The translations under genes and the position numbers were made by a program. This document shows, one piece after another, positions 30,290 to 41,541 of a DNA stretch of 64,000 nt. The notes beneath the pieces were generated by a model. That model saw only the letters and a list, made by a program, of their open reading frames with translations. It ran no database searches and was not told where the DNA came from. Position 1 is the first letter of the stretch. Each line of letters opens with the position of its first letter. This DNA comes from Schistosoma mansoni (Eukaryota; Platyhelminthes; Trematoda; Strigeidida; Schistosomatidae): NCBI RefSeq assembly GCF_000237925.1, contig NC_031499.1:5731734-5795733 (forward strand), read 5' to 3'.

Positions 30290-30600
30290 TTTACTCAACG
30301 AGGAAAAATACCACTGTCCTTTTTAAATAGCGCGCACCTGATATGCTCTCATTTTTCTTGTCTCTCAAAAAGAAAATTTGCGAGGACACTCCAAAAAAGT
30401 TCACAAGCCCAGAACGAATTACTTGTCAGCAAACTACCGACTTTCCCATCGAATAATCAACAAGTGGAATTCATTACCTCAGCACGTGGTTGAGTCTCCA
30501 TCCGTCGACTCTTTCGAAAGAAAGTTGGATCAGCTGAGAGACCATAATTGCCAGGACTAACACAAGCCATCAAGCCTCCTGTCCTTTCCAAACTGAAACT
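30290..30600 (+). mobile_element. 3' end of the inverted CR1-type LINE
   Basis: Encodes the RT C-terminus (LRGHSKKVHKPRTNYLSANY...SLPQHVVESPSVDSFERKLD) and the 3' tail ending TTTCCAAACTGAAAC. One frame change near 30378. It lies just upstream of the ATP synthase epsilon gene. Confidence 0.8.
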
Positions 30601-30657
30601 GATTTATCATTGGACAATTGACTAAGATTCTGTTAACATTGGCGGCATTTACCCACA

Positions 30658-30950
30658 ATGTCACTCTGGAGGTTGGCAGGGATAAAGTATGTTATATGTG
30701 ATACTATGTAATGACTTCCTCCAGTTACATAAGATACTCCGCAATTTGTGCGAAGGCTGTTAGGGAATGCTTGAAAAGTGAATATAAGCTCGATGCATCT
30801 AAACGGGTTGGGAAGCATGTAAAACTAACCAACTGGAAAGATGGAAAGCCAATTAGTAATCTGTCATATTATAAAAATTTGATTTTTAGGAAATGTGGCG
30901 TGAAAGAGGGTGTGCATGGTTACGATTCCAACATTTATGTGGGTAGTTGA
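30658..30950 (+). CDS. ATP5F1E: Mitochondrial ATP synthase epsilon subunit, two exons
   Basis: This small subunit of the F1 central stalk sits in the mitochondrial matrix face of ATP synthase. Exon 1 is 30658-30686 (ATG to AA|GTATGT). A 38-nt intron (30687-30724) ends CTCCAG. Exon 2 is 30725-30950 (TGA stop). The product begins MSLWRLAGINYIRYSAICAK, almost superimposable on human [21 protein letters not shown], so the upstream ATG with the micro-intron is preferred to the in-frame ATG at 30711. Predicted length is 84 aa against 51 in human. After KLTNWKDGKP there is an extra tail of about 30 residues with no match I recall. An intron rules out a processed copy. The LINE tail ends about 60 bp upstream, leaving little room for the original promoter. 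Confidence 0.92.
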
Positions 30951-31321
30951 AGTGTTAAATCAACCTTAGAAATTAATTTGATAGCCAAATGTATATGTTC
31001 TCTTCAAACTTGTTTTTGTTGTGTTAAGTATCCGGTACCCATATGTTAATTGACTGGATCTAGCATCCTACAGTGGTTAAAAACTACACTTGGTAGCCCG
31101 GAGAAGTTATCTAAGTACCATTATATATTCAACCCCTTGAGGGTAGTTGTATTTGATAGGGTCCATTCAGTTTCCTTACGTAGTTGGTGGTACTGTTCAA
31201 AATTGACCCCAGTGAATCGTGTGCTCTTGCTCATTTACTCACCCCAAGCCCTGTATTCGTTATATTTCGCAGTTTAATTCTCGTATCGTGTGTAATCTCA
31301 CTTTTGTTATGATACGATTAC

Positions 31322-31836
31322 AACTTTTATTTATTTGAAAACATAAATATTGGTACAAAGGGGCACGAAATACATATGCGCCACACAAGGCACTTGATTT
31401 GTGTACGGGCTGTGACATCTGTCGGGTGCCCAGACCGGAACAGGTATTTCTATTGAGGGGCTACGCCAAGAACCTTCAATCTAAAAGGTCTGCTCCACAG
31501 GGCAGTGGAGCAACGGAAGGAGGTGCAGTCCCATGGTAGCTGGTGACCAACATTAGGTTCACACGTCATTCTTTCCATCAGGATCCTGGAGCCCATGTGC
31601 ATCATTGGTTTGGAATCAGGGTTTTACAACTCCCCTAGATGGATCCTCCATATCCACGAATCCGATTAAAGCGCCAGACATTCGCTTTTCGTCCTCTAAA
31701 TTTCGTAAACAACACGCGATAAGGCAGTTAGTAGGACTTCTGTGGGAGTGGCTGTATACGTGTGGCTATGTGAGAGCACTTGGAGAGTGGACTTACCCCC
31801 CCCACCTTCGGCTGTACCAGGGCATTTGGGGTTGAA
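31322..31836 (-). repeat. 520-bp retroposon-like repeat, copy 2
   Basis: Starts with the reversed tail (TTTATTTATTTGAAAACATAAATATTGG) and ends CCAGGGCATTTGG. Between the ATP synthase and gankyrin genes. Confidence 0.75.
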
Positions 31837-32226
31837 AAAAGAAAGCAGTTTATGTATTAAAGGAATCAAAACGTAGGTGATAATATATGAGGCCCTAAGC
31901 ATTACTATAATTGTTTGGGTGGGATATGCTTATACGGCTCCGTTGCTAAAAGCCTGTTTGATACTACCAAATTGTAATTATACCACCAAACCTAGTTGCT
32001 AATGAATTAATGGCATTGACTCGGTTGATATTCATGTTGGCGGACCTGTTACTCCTAGGTTTCAGTTGAATGTGTAGCGTACAGTTACTGTAACTTAACT
32101 TACATGATAACTATATGGTAATTCCTCTTTCAAAAAGTCATTAGGTCCAGTTAAATGTGAAAATGCGTGGCTTCAGTGCAGCAATTGATGACCCAGTCAG
32201 CTTTAACAGTGATTCCAAGTCACCAT

Positions 32227-32523
32227 TCAGGGTTTGGTGCGCTCTAAGTTCGCTACAGGTTTGAATTCCGACGAAGCCTGGTCTACTTCGTCTGATGTTG
32301 AATAGTGGACTGCCAAACACTTTGTCAGGGCATAGTGCTCGTCGTCGTGTAATTTAGGAGCATAGATCACGTGACTGTTGGCTCTTGTTCGGCCGTTAAA
32401 TGGTAAAGCCAGATAAAAATGGTGCGAGCTGTTTGGGAAACAATACAAATTTTGACGAAGCCACTTTAAGTACTCTGTGTACAGTTGATGAGATATGTTT
32501 GTTTTCTTAACCCAACTAGTCAA
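32227..32523 (-). other. Unrecognised open stretch of 98 codons
   Basis: YTEYLKWLRQNLYCFPNSSH and later NSHVIYAPKLHDDEHYALTK. No signal peptide, no known motif. It lies between two host genes in otherwise blank sequence; it could be a gene piece or chance. Confidence 0.2.
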
Positions 32524-33616
32524 TCAATAACTACTATTTGCATTCGGCACACTCAAACGCCTCACTACACTAAGAGGGAGTCGTGATTTTTGCATGTTTC
32601 GTGGCTATTTCCGCGATGTAGTCGAGAGATATTTAAGTGTTACTGCTGCTTCAGCAGACTAGAAGTTATAGCGTAAAGAGCCTTACCGTTGCGCTCTAGT
32701 TAGTACCTAACTAGTTTTGCTTCAAATTATCCTTATGTTTATTACCCAGAAATTGAGTTCAAACTAACCTAGTTTTTTTCACGTTGGTTGTGAGTTAGAC
32801 ACGTTAGGAGAAATGTTGATGAGAATAAAAACTTCCTTACTTTCAAAGATTGCTGCCGTCAGTACTACTCGTACTAAGTGTATAGTTAACTTATCGAAGC
32901 CAGAAGTCAGTACCTGCGAGCAATAATCAGTAATCAAAGTTCGCTTGGTATACATGTTGGTGGACCTGTTACTCCTATCAGTATTGGGATAAATTTACAA
33001 AAGTACCGCATCCTAGCCAAGTTTTTATTTGAAATCAACGGGTATGATGGCTGTACGTGTCGCCTTAGCCTTTTGGTTTTGACAGTTTGGTGAAATCAGT
33101 CTTCTGATCCTACAAATAGCACATGCCTCGTCTGTGTGACTAAATGGCTTTACAAATATTGATCTTCGGATACCTGGGAAGATAAATTCTATTTGTGAAT
33201 ATATCAGCAACTGTAGTGAAGTAATTACGACCTTTCACTGAACGATATTGCAACTAGTTATTTGCGTATTTATGTTGTAGTAATTTTATCATGGAGTGTC
33301 TCATCCAGTGTGCTTTACCATCTGTACGGAAATCCTGCTGAGCAAGTATGTGGCGTCCTAGAAACTTTTTTCACCTCGCTGTGGATGCTATTTATTAAGA
33401 GAGTCGACAGTACGAATAGTCCTTCGAATCTAAAATTGGCTTCTAAGTATTTAACCTGCTAATTAAATTTGGTAAGTTCTAGAGGAACAAGTGTCCATTT
33501 AAATCTTCAAGATAGGGGATCTCGATCATTTTTTCCCAGTGAATGCTTCCGAAACTGAAAATACTGCATTTTACTTCAGTACTAAAACTACGCCAGCTTT
33601 GTGCAAAAAATAGTTT

Positions 33617-33622
33617 TTTATT
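33617..33622 (-). promoter_or_regulatory. PSMD10: Poly(A) signal of gankyrin
   Basis: AATAAA on the minus strand, about 36 nt past the TAA stop. Confidence 0.6.
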
Positions 33623-33657
33623 TGGAAATAAACGAATATTTAAAAAAGGATCATTTT

Positions 33658-36140
33658 TTATTTGGCTTTTAATAGTTTTGATAAATTCATACGCAAATGG
33701 TCCGGAGCAACGTCTACGGGTGTTTTGCCATCCTAAAAAACAACAGATAATAGACCGATTTAACAATATGAATCAAATATGCATGTAATGAAACAAATAG
33801 TCTAAGACTTACAAACTGCTGACTATGTAGTAAGCCAATCTATCCGATGATATTACGGCGAGGTATTTTGATCCATGCATATTTGCTTGGTTTAAGACGA
33901 GTTTAAACTCGTCTAACTTTTTCACTAAATGATCTTGGTGTTTTGTCTTAGTGGAGTATCGATACAGTCGTAAGCTACTTAAGTCTTGGCTTTAGTGGTT
34001 TGAAGTGGACATTGAAGTGTTAGTGGAGAGTTAACAGAACAAATTAGGACATTAAATAACGTTCCAGTAAAGAGATTTTTCATGCCAGTCTTGATAAGTT
34101 GCTTTAATTTATACGGACAGATGTATCTAAAGCGACACAGCGGTGAGATGAGTATTCACAAATACGCGTTTATGCATGAATTGAAATTCCTCTTCAACTA
34201 GCCAACTGTACGGTTGTAATTATGTGGAAAAGTATAAGCGTAATACCTAAATAAAATCGATGACTGAGAATAGGGATATCTCGAAATCTCAGGTAGCCTG
34301 ATTAAGCCTCTTGAAATTATAGGGACTTCATACCGTTTTGAAATTAGATATCAATCTAGGAATGTTTGGTTGTTATCTAATATTTAGTGACTCTTATCAT
34401 TGAAATCAATATGTCACAACTTTTGATGCACATATTTCAAAACATTGACCAACATAATAGTAATTGTCTTCACTCTCAATAAATTAACATGCGAAAACAT
34501 TTTTCAGATAAGCGCATGGATACAACCTGATTGCTGGAATAAAATGATAACCATAACTAGGTCACAGACTCATAGTAACTACATAATTGACTAATTATTT
34601 TCAATTAACAACAGCCTTAACACTACAATTGACAGGATGTTTCATATTTATTTATTTATTTAAACACATAAATATTGGTACAATGAAGCACCAGATAAAT
34701 ATGCGCCTCACAAATCTCATTCGATTTCTGTGAGGGCTGTGATACTGCCCAGACTGAAGCAGGTGGTTTTCTTAGGGGGCCACACCCGGAGCCTTTGACC
34801 TGAATGTCTGATCCACAAGGCAGTGGAGCATCGTGAGGAGATGCAGTCCCATGGTAGCCGTTGACCAATGACAGGTTCATCCGCCATTCGTTCCATCAGG
34901 ATACTGGAGCCCATGTGCACCATTGGTTTGGAATCAGGGTTTTCCAACTCCCCTAGGTGGACCCTCCGTGTCCACCAATCCGGTTATAGCGCCGGACATT
35001 CGCTTTTCGTCCTCTCACTTTCGTAAACAACACCCCCGCCACGAGAAGGCAGTGAATAGGACTTCCCTGGCAGAGGCTATATATGCGCTGGCCATGTGAG
35101 AGCATTTCGAGAGGGAGAGTAGACTCTCCCCACTCTCGGCCGTACCAGGGCATTTGTTTCATATTGGTCTGGTGCGTACCATATATTTGATACAGATGGA
35201 CAGCTCTTTAGCTAAAGTCTATTATTATTACCTTGCCGTTAATCGGTATGGAGATGACAGGCTGTATAGAACTCTTCTTGTTTGATAATCGTGTCTCATA
35301 TACACTCAACACTGGATAAAGTATCTGTTATATGATAGAAGTATAAATTACCAAAAGGCAAAAATGGGTTTGGTAGTAGATTCCCGAAATAATGATTTTC
35401 ATACTACTACTATTACACCGATTTAACAGTTAGCATTTACATGTAATTTTTGCGGTACTGTGCTTCATACATTTAACTGTAAAATAGCTGACTAGTACGT
35501 TTATGGTCAAACATTCATATCTTATCTCGATAACTTCGGAACCATTTTTAGTGTACTTATTTATCTTCACAGGGATAGTAGAAATGATTATTCTAGCAGG
35601 TGGTCAATATATGAGAAAAAGCATATAATTTCAGTAAACTTACTGTATCTTTATGATTTATAGAGGCACCATAATTCATTAATAAAGTTGCAGCTTGGAA
35701 ATTGCCTTCTTCGCATGCATAATGTCTATTTAAACAAGCAAAGAAAGACATAGCATTGATGTGTCACAAATAATGTGATTTTTATGTGTATAAACAAATT
35801 TATTCCCATACCAAAAAGTCGAAATTTCTACAATAACTAGTTTAACAACTAAACAGCGGTGGCTCTAAATTTTCACTTGAATACAAAGTTTATTGGTTTT
35901 TTCTAGTCAGTGATATTACAGTTTAACTGAAAAACAAAATACCGCAAGAAACATGTTTGACTAGTTGATTCTATTTATGAATTTAAATGAAGTCAAAATG
36001 ACAATTCAGACAGTAATGTGAGTTCATGCTTCGTGGTCTTTCTTCAGCTCTTTACAATCGTGTTTGCATTAGCGTAAGAATGAGATGTAATATAATATGA
36101 AGTAATAAACATTACTGATGGAAAGAAATGGAATGATAAT

Positions 36141-36185
<45 letters not shown>

Positions 36186-39100
36186 GTCATGCTTGATGAC
36201 GACTTGGATTTTACAACTTTATATAAGGAGGTAAGACACTAATCGTTTATGTTATCGTGAGATGACTGATTTACTAGAATATTTATAGTGCTAGTAGACT
36301 GTAATGACTTTTATGAACTAGGATGTGTAATAGCGTTGTCTCAAACAACCGATTCAGTGTTGGGACTTTGTAATAAGTTGATGTAAATGTAAACCATGCG
36401 TTTAAATGTCGATAATTGGATTAATAAATTGTTAGTAAGGACAAATAGATGTATTATATCCCGATAACAATAGTGAATAGTAACTTTGGGATCTATTTAT
36501 GAATCAATATTACGCATATAATTTTTATCGTATATTTGCTAAATAATTAAACTACTTGTACTCATGTTCCTTTTATTGTGAGCTTTATTTTGACCTATGG
36601 ACTATTATTGTACGATGTACCATTCTTGAGTTATCCCTAGTCTATTAATTACTGCCTCCCACATTCACAGTCACATTTGGCTAAATCTTGTACAAATGTT
36701 ATTTCCTATTTTATAGGTACGATGTGGTCAATCTGTTTGGTATATAAACTCAGTATGTTTGAAATACAATGATTCATACCGCAGAGGCTGTTATTGGTGT
36801 TCTGGACTTAACTGGTTGGGTTAGGCAGAAGGGAGGACCGATACGTACTCTAGACTGCTCGTAAGGTTTTCGTGTGCTACTGTTCCAACCCATAATTCGC
36901 TGCTCTCTGATTGGCGGTCTTACCACGTCATACGTTAGCAAGGCATCCACTCGACCATAAGATATAACAAGATGATCATAAAAAGGCTAAAAAGTAGGAA
37001 ACATTTTCTGTGCTCAAGTTCAGTCAAAACCTGTTTAATCGTATAGCAGAATAATCGTTAGTTTGACGCTAAACACAACTTAGCAGGTGATAGTTATAAA
37101 AAATGAGCAGAAAGTGTCGGAGACAGATTCTTATTTGTTTATTTATAAGTGAAAACTTACAGAGGTGTTTGGCCTTGTTTGTCAATTATGTCAACAAGCT
37201 TTGAAAACAGTACATTGCGGCCTTCTTCATTACCGACGTCTTCTTCAGTAACTGTATGATCTAAAAGAAGTTTAGCTATATCTAGGTTTTCTGTGGCGAT
37301 TGCACGATGAAGCGGTGTAACTCCTCCCCAATCTTTTACATCTGGTTTCGCACCAGCATTTAATAACTGTTTGGCCAACTAAAAAAGAATATTAGGAATA
37401 TAATTTCGAACATGTCCGTTTAGTATAATTAGGAATAACATCAACTTGGGACACCAAAAATCGAATTATTATTTTTATTATTACGGTAAGAATCACCAGT
37501 AGAAATACAACAGTTAAGAAAATATTCACCAGCAGCGATGTAATTTTCAAGTGTGTTCGGACTCCAAAATATCTAGGGTTCGGTAGACATCGACGATTTC
37601 TTGTAGGGAGACTAAGTCTCTACTTCTATCTAACCTGTTATTTTCATACCATAAAATATTGATGTCTTTTATATTCGGTTTAATACTGAACAAGGACATA
37701 GCAATAATTAAAGAAGTCACTAATCGTTAGGTTAAAGGATTTAGGAAGATGCAATCTGTTTAAGACTGGAATGAAAATGAGGGAGAAACAACCAGGAGCA
37801 GTTCAACTGGCCAAACTTTGATTACAGTTACCATCGAATGGGATCTCAGACATCGTTGTATGACATACAGCTCTATAAGGTGGCTGGAATTTCTTTTTGG
37901 ATAAACCCCCCTGATGGAATTTAACAGACTTTCAGATTAATGAAGGTCCGACTAATAATCAGTTAGAACGATGCTTTAGAGTGATCGGATCAAGCTACAT
38001 TAATAAGCACGGACATTTTTACTTAGACTCGCATAATTAGAATAAGTATATCTAAGTATGTGGAAATTAGACAGAACACCAAATGAGTAAACTTATATAC
38101 GTAAGAAGTATGAGAATATTTAAAATATTTGACCGTACGGAAAAACTGACCTGAGGACGATTTTTAGAAGCACAATAGTGAAGACAGCATTGACCTGTCG
38201 AATTTACTACATTTACATCAGCGTGTTCTTGCTCTATAAGATATGAAGCTACATTATCACGTCCAGCGGAAACAGCAATCATAAGTGGAGTCCAGTTAGA
38301 CTAAATAAAACAATGAGAGAAAAATATGATAGTCTACAATGTTTTTTTTCCACTTGCAATACCTAAATCAAATGATACAGACCTTTTAAATGGTCTTACA
38401 ATTCATGAATGCTGATAATATATCAAACATATTTTTGAAAGACTCAAGTATTATCAACACTTTTATCATACATGAGGATATCCAAACAAAAGATCAATCA
38501 TGAAAAGGTCGAGACTAAAGAGTTACTCCCATCAGCATACCTATAACGAATTTGAAAAAAGTGGTGGTAGTAAATATGCTCGCCAACATTACTTATTGTC
38601 ACTTCGCATGAAAATTCCTCAGAAACGCCGACATTACTAACCATTAAGAAATTGCCTACAGCCTTAAATGAGTAACCTGATCTCTTACAAAATATCCCTG
38701 TACGATTAAGCGCCAACAGTATCAAGGGGTTTTCCTACACACAGTTTTCATAAGGTTCTAGTTTAACGAGTGTGAAAAGTAAGCAACTGGTTCATAAATC
38801 CGATTAATAAGCATGAAATTTCCTTGAAGAGGAACATTTATTATAGTTTAGGTGCTCAGATAGTATCACAACTCTCATAGAAAAAATGACAGATATGAGG
38901 TTCCTGCTTCGGCTTATGAAGACGTGTGAACCAAATATTTTGTCACTCAGAGGTTTATCTTACATTATTTAATACTGACGAGTTGCTTTATTCCCCATAA
39001 GATTTGCTTTTTCTGATGTATGACTCCTAAAATAGACAGAGCCGAAATAATACCAGGTCTTCCTCACGACAAGAGTTGTTTATACTATGGTGAGTTGAAA

Positions 39101-40125
39101 GTTTCGGTGAAGGTAAGAAGTGGCTAGCAAACCAAAAGATTTTAGTGTGGATTGAGCAAGTATATTATGCCAAAATGACGCACCACTAAAACCACTACAT
39201 TTTTTAATAGTCAGTCAGTCAGCTACAACGTAGGACCAGGCACATATATACATCGGTCCAAGTTGCCATATTTCGTTAGCACAACAAGATGAACACTGGA
39301 TTCATAGAAGTAATTAATTTAGTGGTGGTAGTAGTATATAAATTATAGGTTGTATATAAGGATATAGTACAGGAAGGGAGATATGAAGCAATTTTAATCT
39401 TACGGTTTAAGGGAAGATAAAGAGTGTATACACCTACGCCACTGTGATCGATTCTGAGTCATGTCACCTAGAGTCTCCAACCATTGGTTACGATAGTCAC
39501 GCGGACCCCAACCAGGTAGTCTGCATCTGCCAACATGGCTCAGACTAGAAGTTAGTGACTTCAAACACTGATGCCATGTTTTGGTTTGGCCGCCCCTAAC
39601 TCTCTTCCAACAATCCCCAATACTAGTCACCATAGCGCGTCGTGGTAATCGGTGTTCAGGCATACGTAACACATGGCCCAACCATCTCAGTCGATGAAGA
39701 TTCATCACCTAATCAACTGATTTACCATAGTTCCCTAATACCCTACGTCTAACCTCACTATTACTTACCCGGTTATCCTAGCAGATGCGAGCAATATTTT
39801 TAATACACTTAAAAAGAACTTAGTTATTTTTTACATATGAAAAAACTAGAAGTATTCAAGTGGACGTAAATATACTGATTACCTGATCTTTGCAATCTTT
39901 ATCGAAACCTCTACTTAGAAGAACTTTTACCAATTCTAAATGACCTCCACAAGCCGCCCAATGAAGAGGATTTCGCCCGGCCTGCAAGTATTGAATACAG
40001 AATTTCAAAAAAATTCACAATGAAACCTGGTCAACAAAAGATTTTTCTCCATCTGATTCCAATATTTTTACTACTGCAGTAACAACCCCATCGTACGCAA
40101 AACGACATACTGCCAAGTCAGACAT
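33658..40125 (-). CDS. PSMD10: Gankyrin / 26S proteasome non-ATPase subunit 10, six exons, complete
   Basis: Gankyrin is an ankyrin-repeat chaperone that binds the Rpt3 ATPase during assembly of the proteasome base. Exons: 40027-40125 (ATG at 40125), 39883-39981, 38151-38300, 37161-37378, 35644-35725, 33658-33732 (TAA stop). All have GT/AG ends and phases fit; total 240 aa against 226 in human. [13 protein letters not shown] matches the human NLMVCNLAYSG start. Later repeats read [64 protein letters not shown] and [19 protein letters not shown]; the end is [12 protein letters not shown]. Intron 1 is 45 nt; the others are 0.8-1.9 kb and hold repeats. An acidic insert ([14 protein letters not shown]) lengthens one repeat. 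AATAAA lies at 33617-33622 on the minus strand, about 36 nt after the stop. Confidence 0.95.
34643..35160 (-). repeat. 520-bp retroposon-like repeat, copy 3
   Basis: The best-preserved copy, in gankyrin intron 5, starting TATTTATTTATTTAAACACATAAATA. Its last 10 bases are GGGCATTTGT. Confidence 0.75.
36139..36191. repeat. (TA)n tract with palindromic ends
   Basis: ATGACATATA...TATATGTCAT: the AT run is closed on both sides by inverted GACAT/ATGTC, so the whole can fold as one hairpin. In gankyrin intron 4. Confidence 0.85.
36545..36900 (+). repeat. Dispersed repeat with TATA-like box, copy 2
   Basis: Second copy of the sequence at 10035-10410, in gankyrin intron 4, same orientation, clearly diverged. 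Confidence 0.6.
39210..39795 (-). mobile_element. LINE 3' fragment with CAGT-repeat tail
   Basis: The RT C-terminus reads [20 protein letters not shown], followed by [20 protein letters not shown] and a 3' tail ending GTAGCTGACTGACTGACT. Stops at its 5' side. In gankyrin intron 2. Confidence 0.8.
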
Positions 40126-41397
40126 TAGAAATTTATCCAACTGAGCAGCTTTGAGCTACAAACCTGTAGTAAAAGAGAGCAGATCGAGTGATAACTAATG
40201 AAATTAAAAACACCTTAGTAAAACAATTCACCTTTTATCGGAAAATATTATTTCTACAAGATTTTTAAACTTCCAAGACAGATCTGTTTAAATTAGGACT
40301 ACCTGAGTAGTGGTCCAATCAAACAAATAGCCTAGAAACAAAAATTAGCTTATTCCACAATTAAACGAGGTTCGTAGTTAGTAATCGTTGCAACATAGAC
40401 AAGTGTTAGACAGATCAAATTACCAGGACGGAAAACTAAGTATTACAGCAAACGAGTGAGATTTTGTGGCTGAATCTTCCAAACACTTGAGCTACAGCAG
40501 CACTATCAGTGATGGACTAGCAGAATGAATATCGTACTGAATGGTTCAGAAGATGAACCATACCTTTCGTTAGACTATGGACACGGTATTACTTCATCAA
40601 GTGCACTCTGCTTTCTTTGATCGTCTTATTTTGTCAATAGTCTGCTACTAATGTGAGTACTGGAACTTTTATTCTTTTGCTATTATTCTACGGTAGATAA
40701 AAGACAGTATTTACTGTCATCAGCACCGTTTTCCGATTTTGGGGGAACTTTCGCCATTTTTTGAGAACACTGGAAAAATTTTGGGAAATGCGTCAAAAAC
40801 GTCAAAGTTTCGTCAGGCTCGAGGGCGTCCCTCAAAATTCCAAGTTATTTAGGGGAAATTCTGAAAACTTTGCGGGAAATGCACTGCAATGCATTTAATC
40901 TCATAACTACCAGTTAGATATGCCGCTTAATGATAAACCACAATATCAGCTTTGCAATATTGTAGACTGGTTACTTAAGCGATATTTTTAGACTTTTCAT
41001 TAAAAGCGAAAGCAATCAAATATATCTTTATACACACACCTACGTAAAGGATAGCTCCACCATATTCACAAGATTACACGTTCATGGAATATGTACTATG
41101 CTTAAGCCAATAGAAAATAATTCCTACAACGAATGTCATTATAATAGTATTATAATAACGACAAGTTAATGAATTTGACATATAAGAAACTCGTGTCAGG
41201 CTTTTTGAGAATACTACCGATGCCAAAATATATTACTAAAAAATTAATATGACATACATAAAAGGAACCACGATGCGTCACAAGGTTTGAAGAAGCCGCG
41301 AGGGGAACGACCCAGTGGCATCATGGAACAAGTTAAAAGTCAGCCTCCGTTTAAAATTACCTCAATTGTGTTTGCGCGACCTTGAAAGACCGAATAG
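40126..41397. other. Upstream flank of gankyrin, nothing recognised
   Basis: Should contain the gankyrin promoter. No TATA or other box can be called. A patch at 40728-40880 is less AT-rich and repeats TTTTGGG/GGAAA motifs. Confidence 0.45.
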
Positions 41398-41541
41398 TAA
41401 ATGGTTCAAATGGTTGAGGACGGAATAGAAGAAGCTTTCGCTTAACGGGCTTCCGTGTCCGGTAGCAGTGGATCACCAATACCTCCAGGCAAGAACCTAG
41501 GTATATGAACGATAATAGAGGGAAAAAAAGAATTTGGTAAA

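Larger units (their letters stand above)
26451..30600 (-). mobile_element. CR1-type LINE, near full length, with 5' inversion
   Basis: The body (26451 to about 30110) is on the minus strand: ORF1, endonuclease and reverse transcriptase, stopping inside the RT C-terminus at LLNHKFA. The missing 3' end follows on the other side in plus orientation (about 30290-30600), starting near the same point and running to the tail. That is the layout left by twin priming: an inverted 5' part next to a normally oriented 3' part. Confidence 0.82.
30951..33657. other. Intergenic, mostly blank
   Basis: Apart from the repeat at 31322-31836 and the open stretch at 32227, only a 30-bp direct repeat stands out (CATGTTGGCGGACCTGTTACTCCT near 32033 and 32955, one mismatch). 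Confidence 0.5.

Noticed and set aside
38498-38725. 75-codon ORF in gankyrin intron 2
   Set aside because: No ankyrin consensus, and exons 2 and 3 already join in phase without it.
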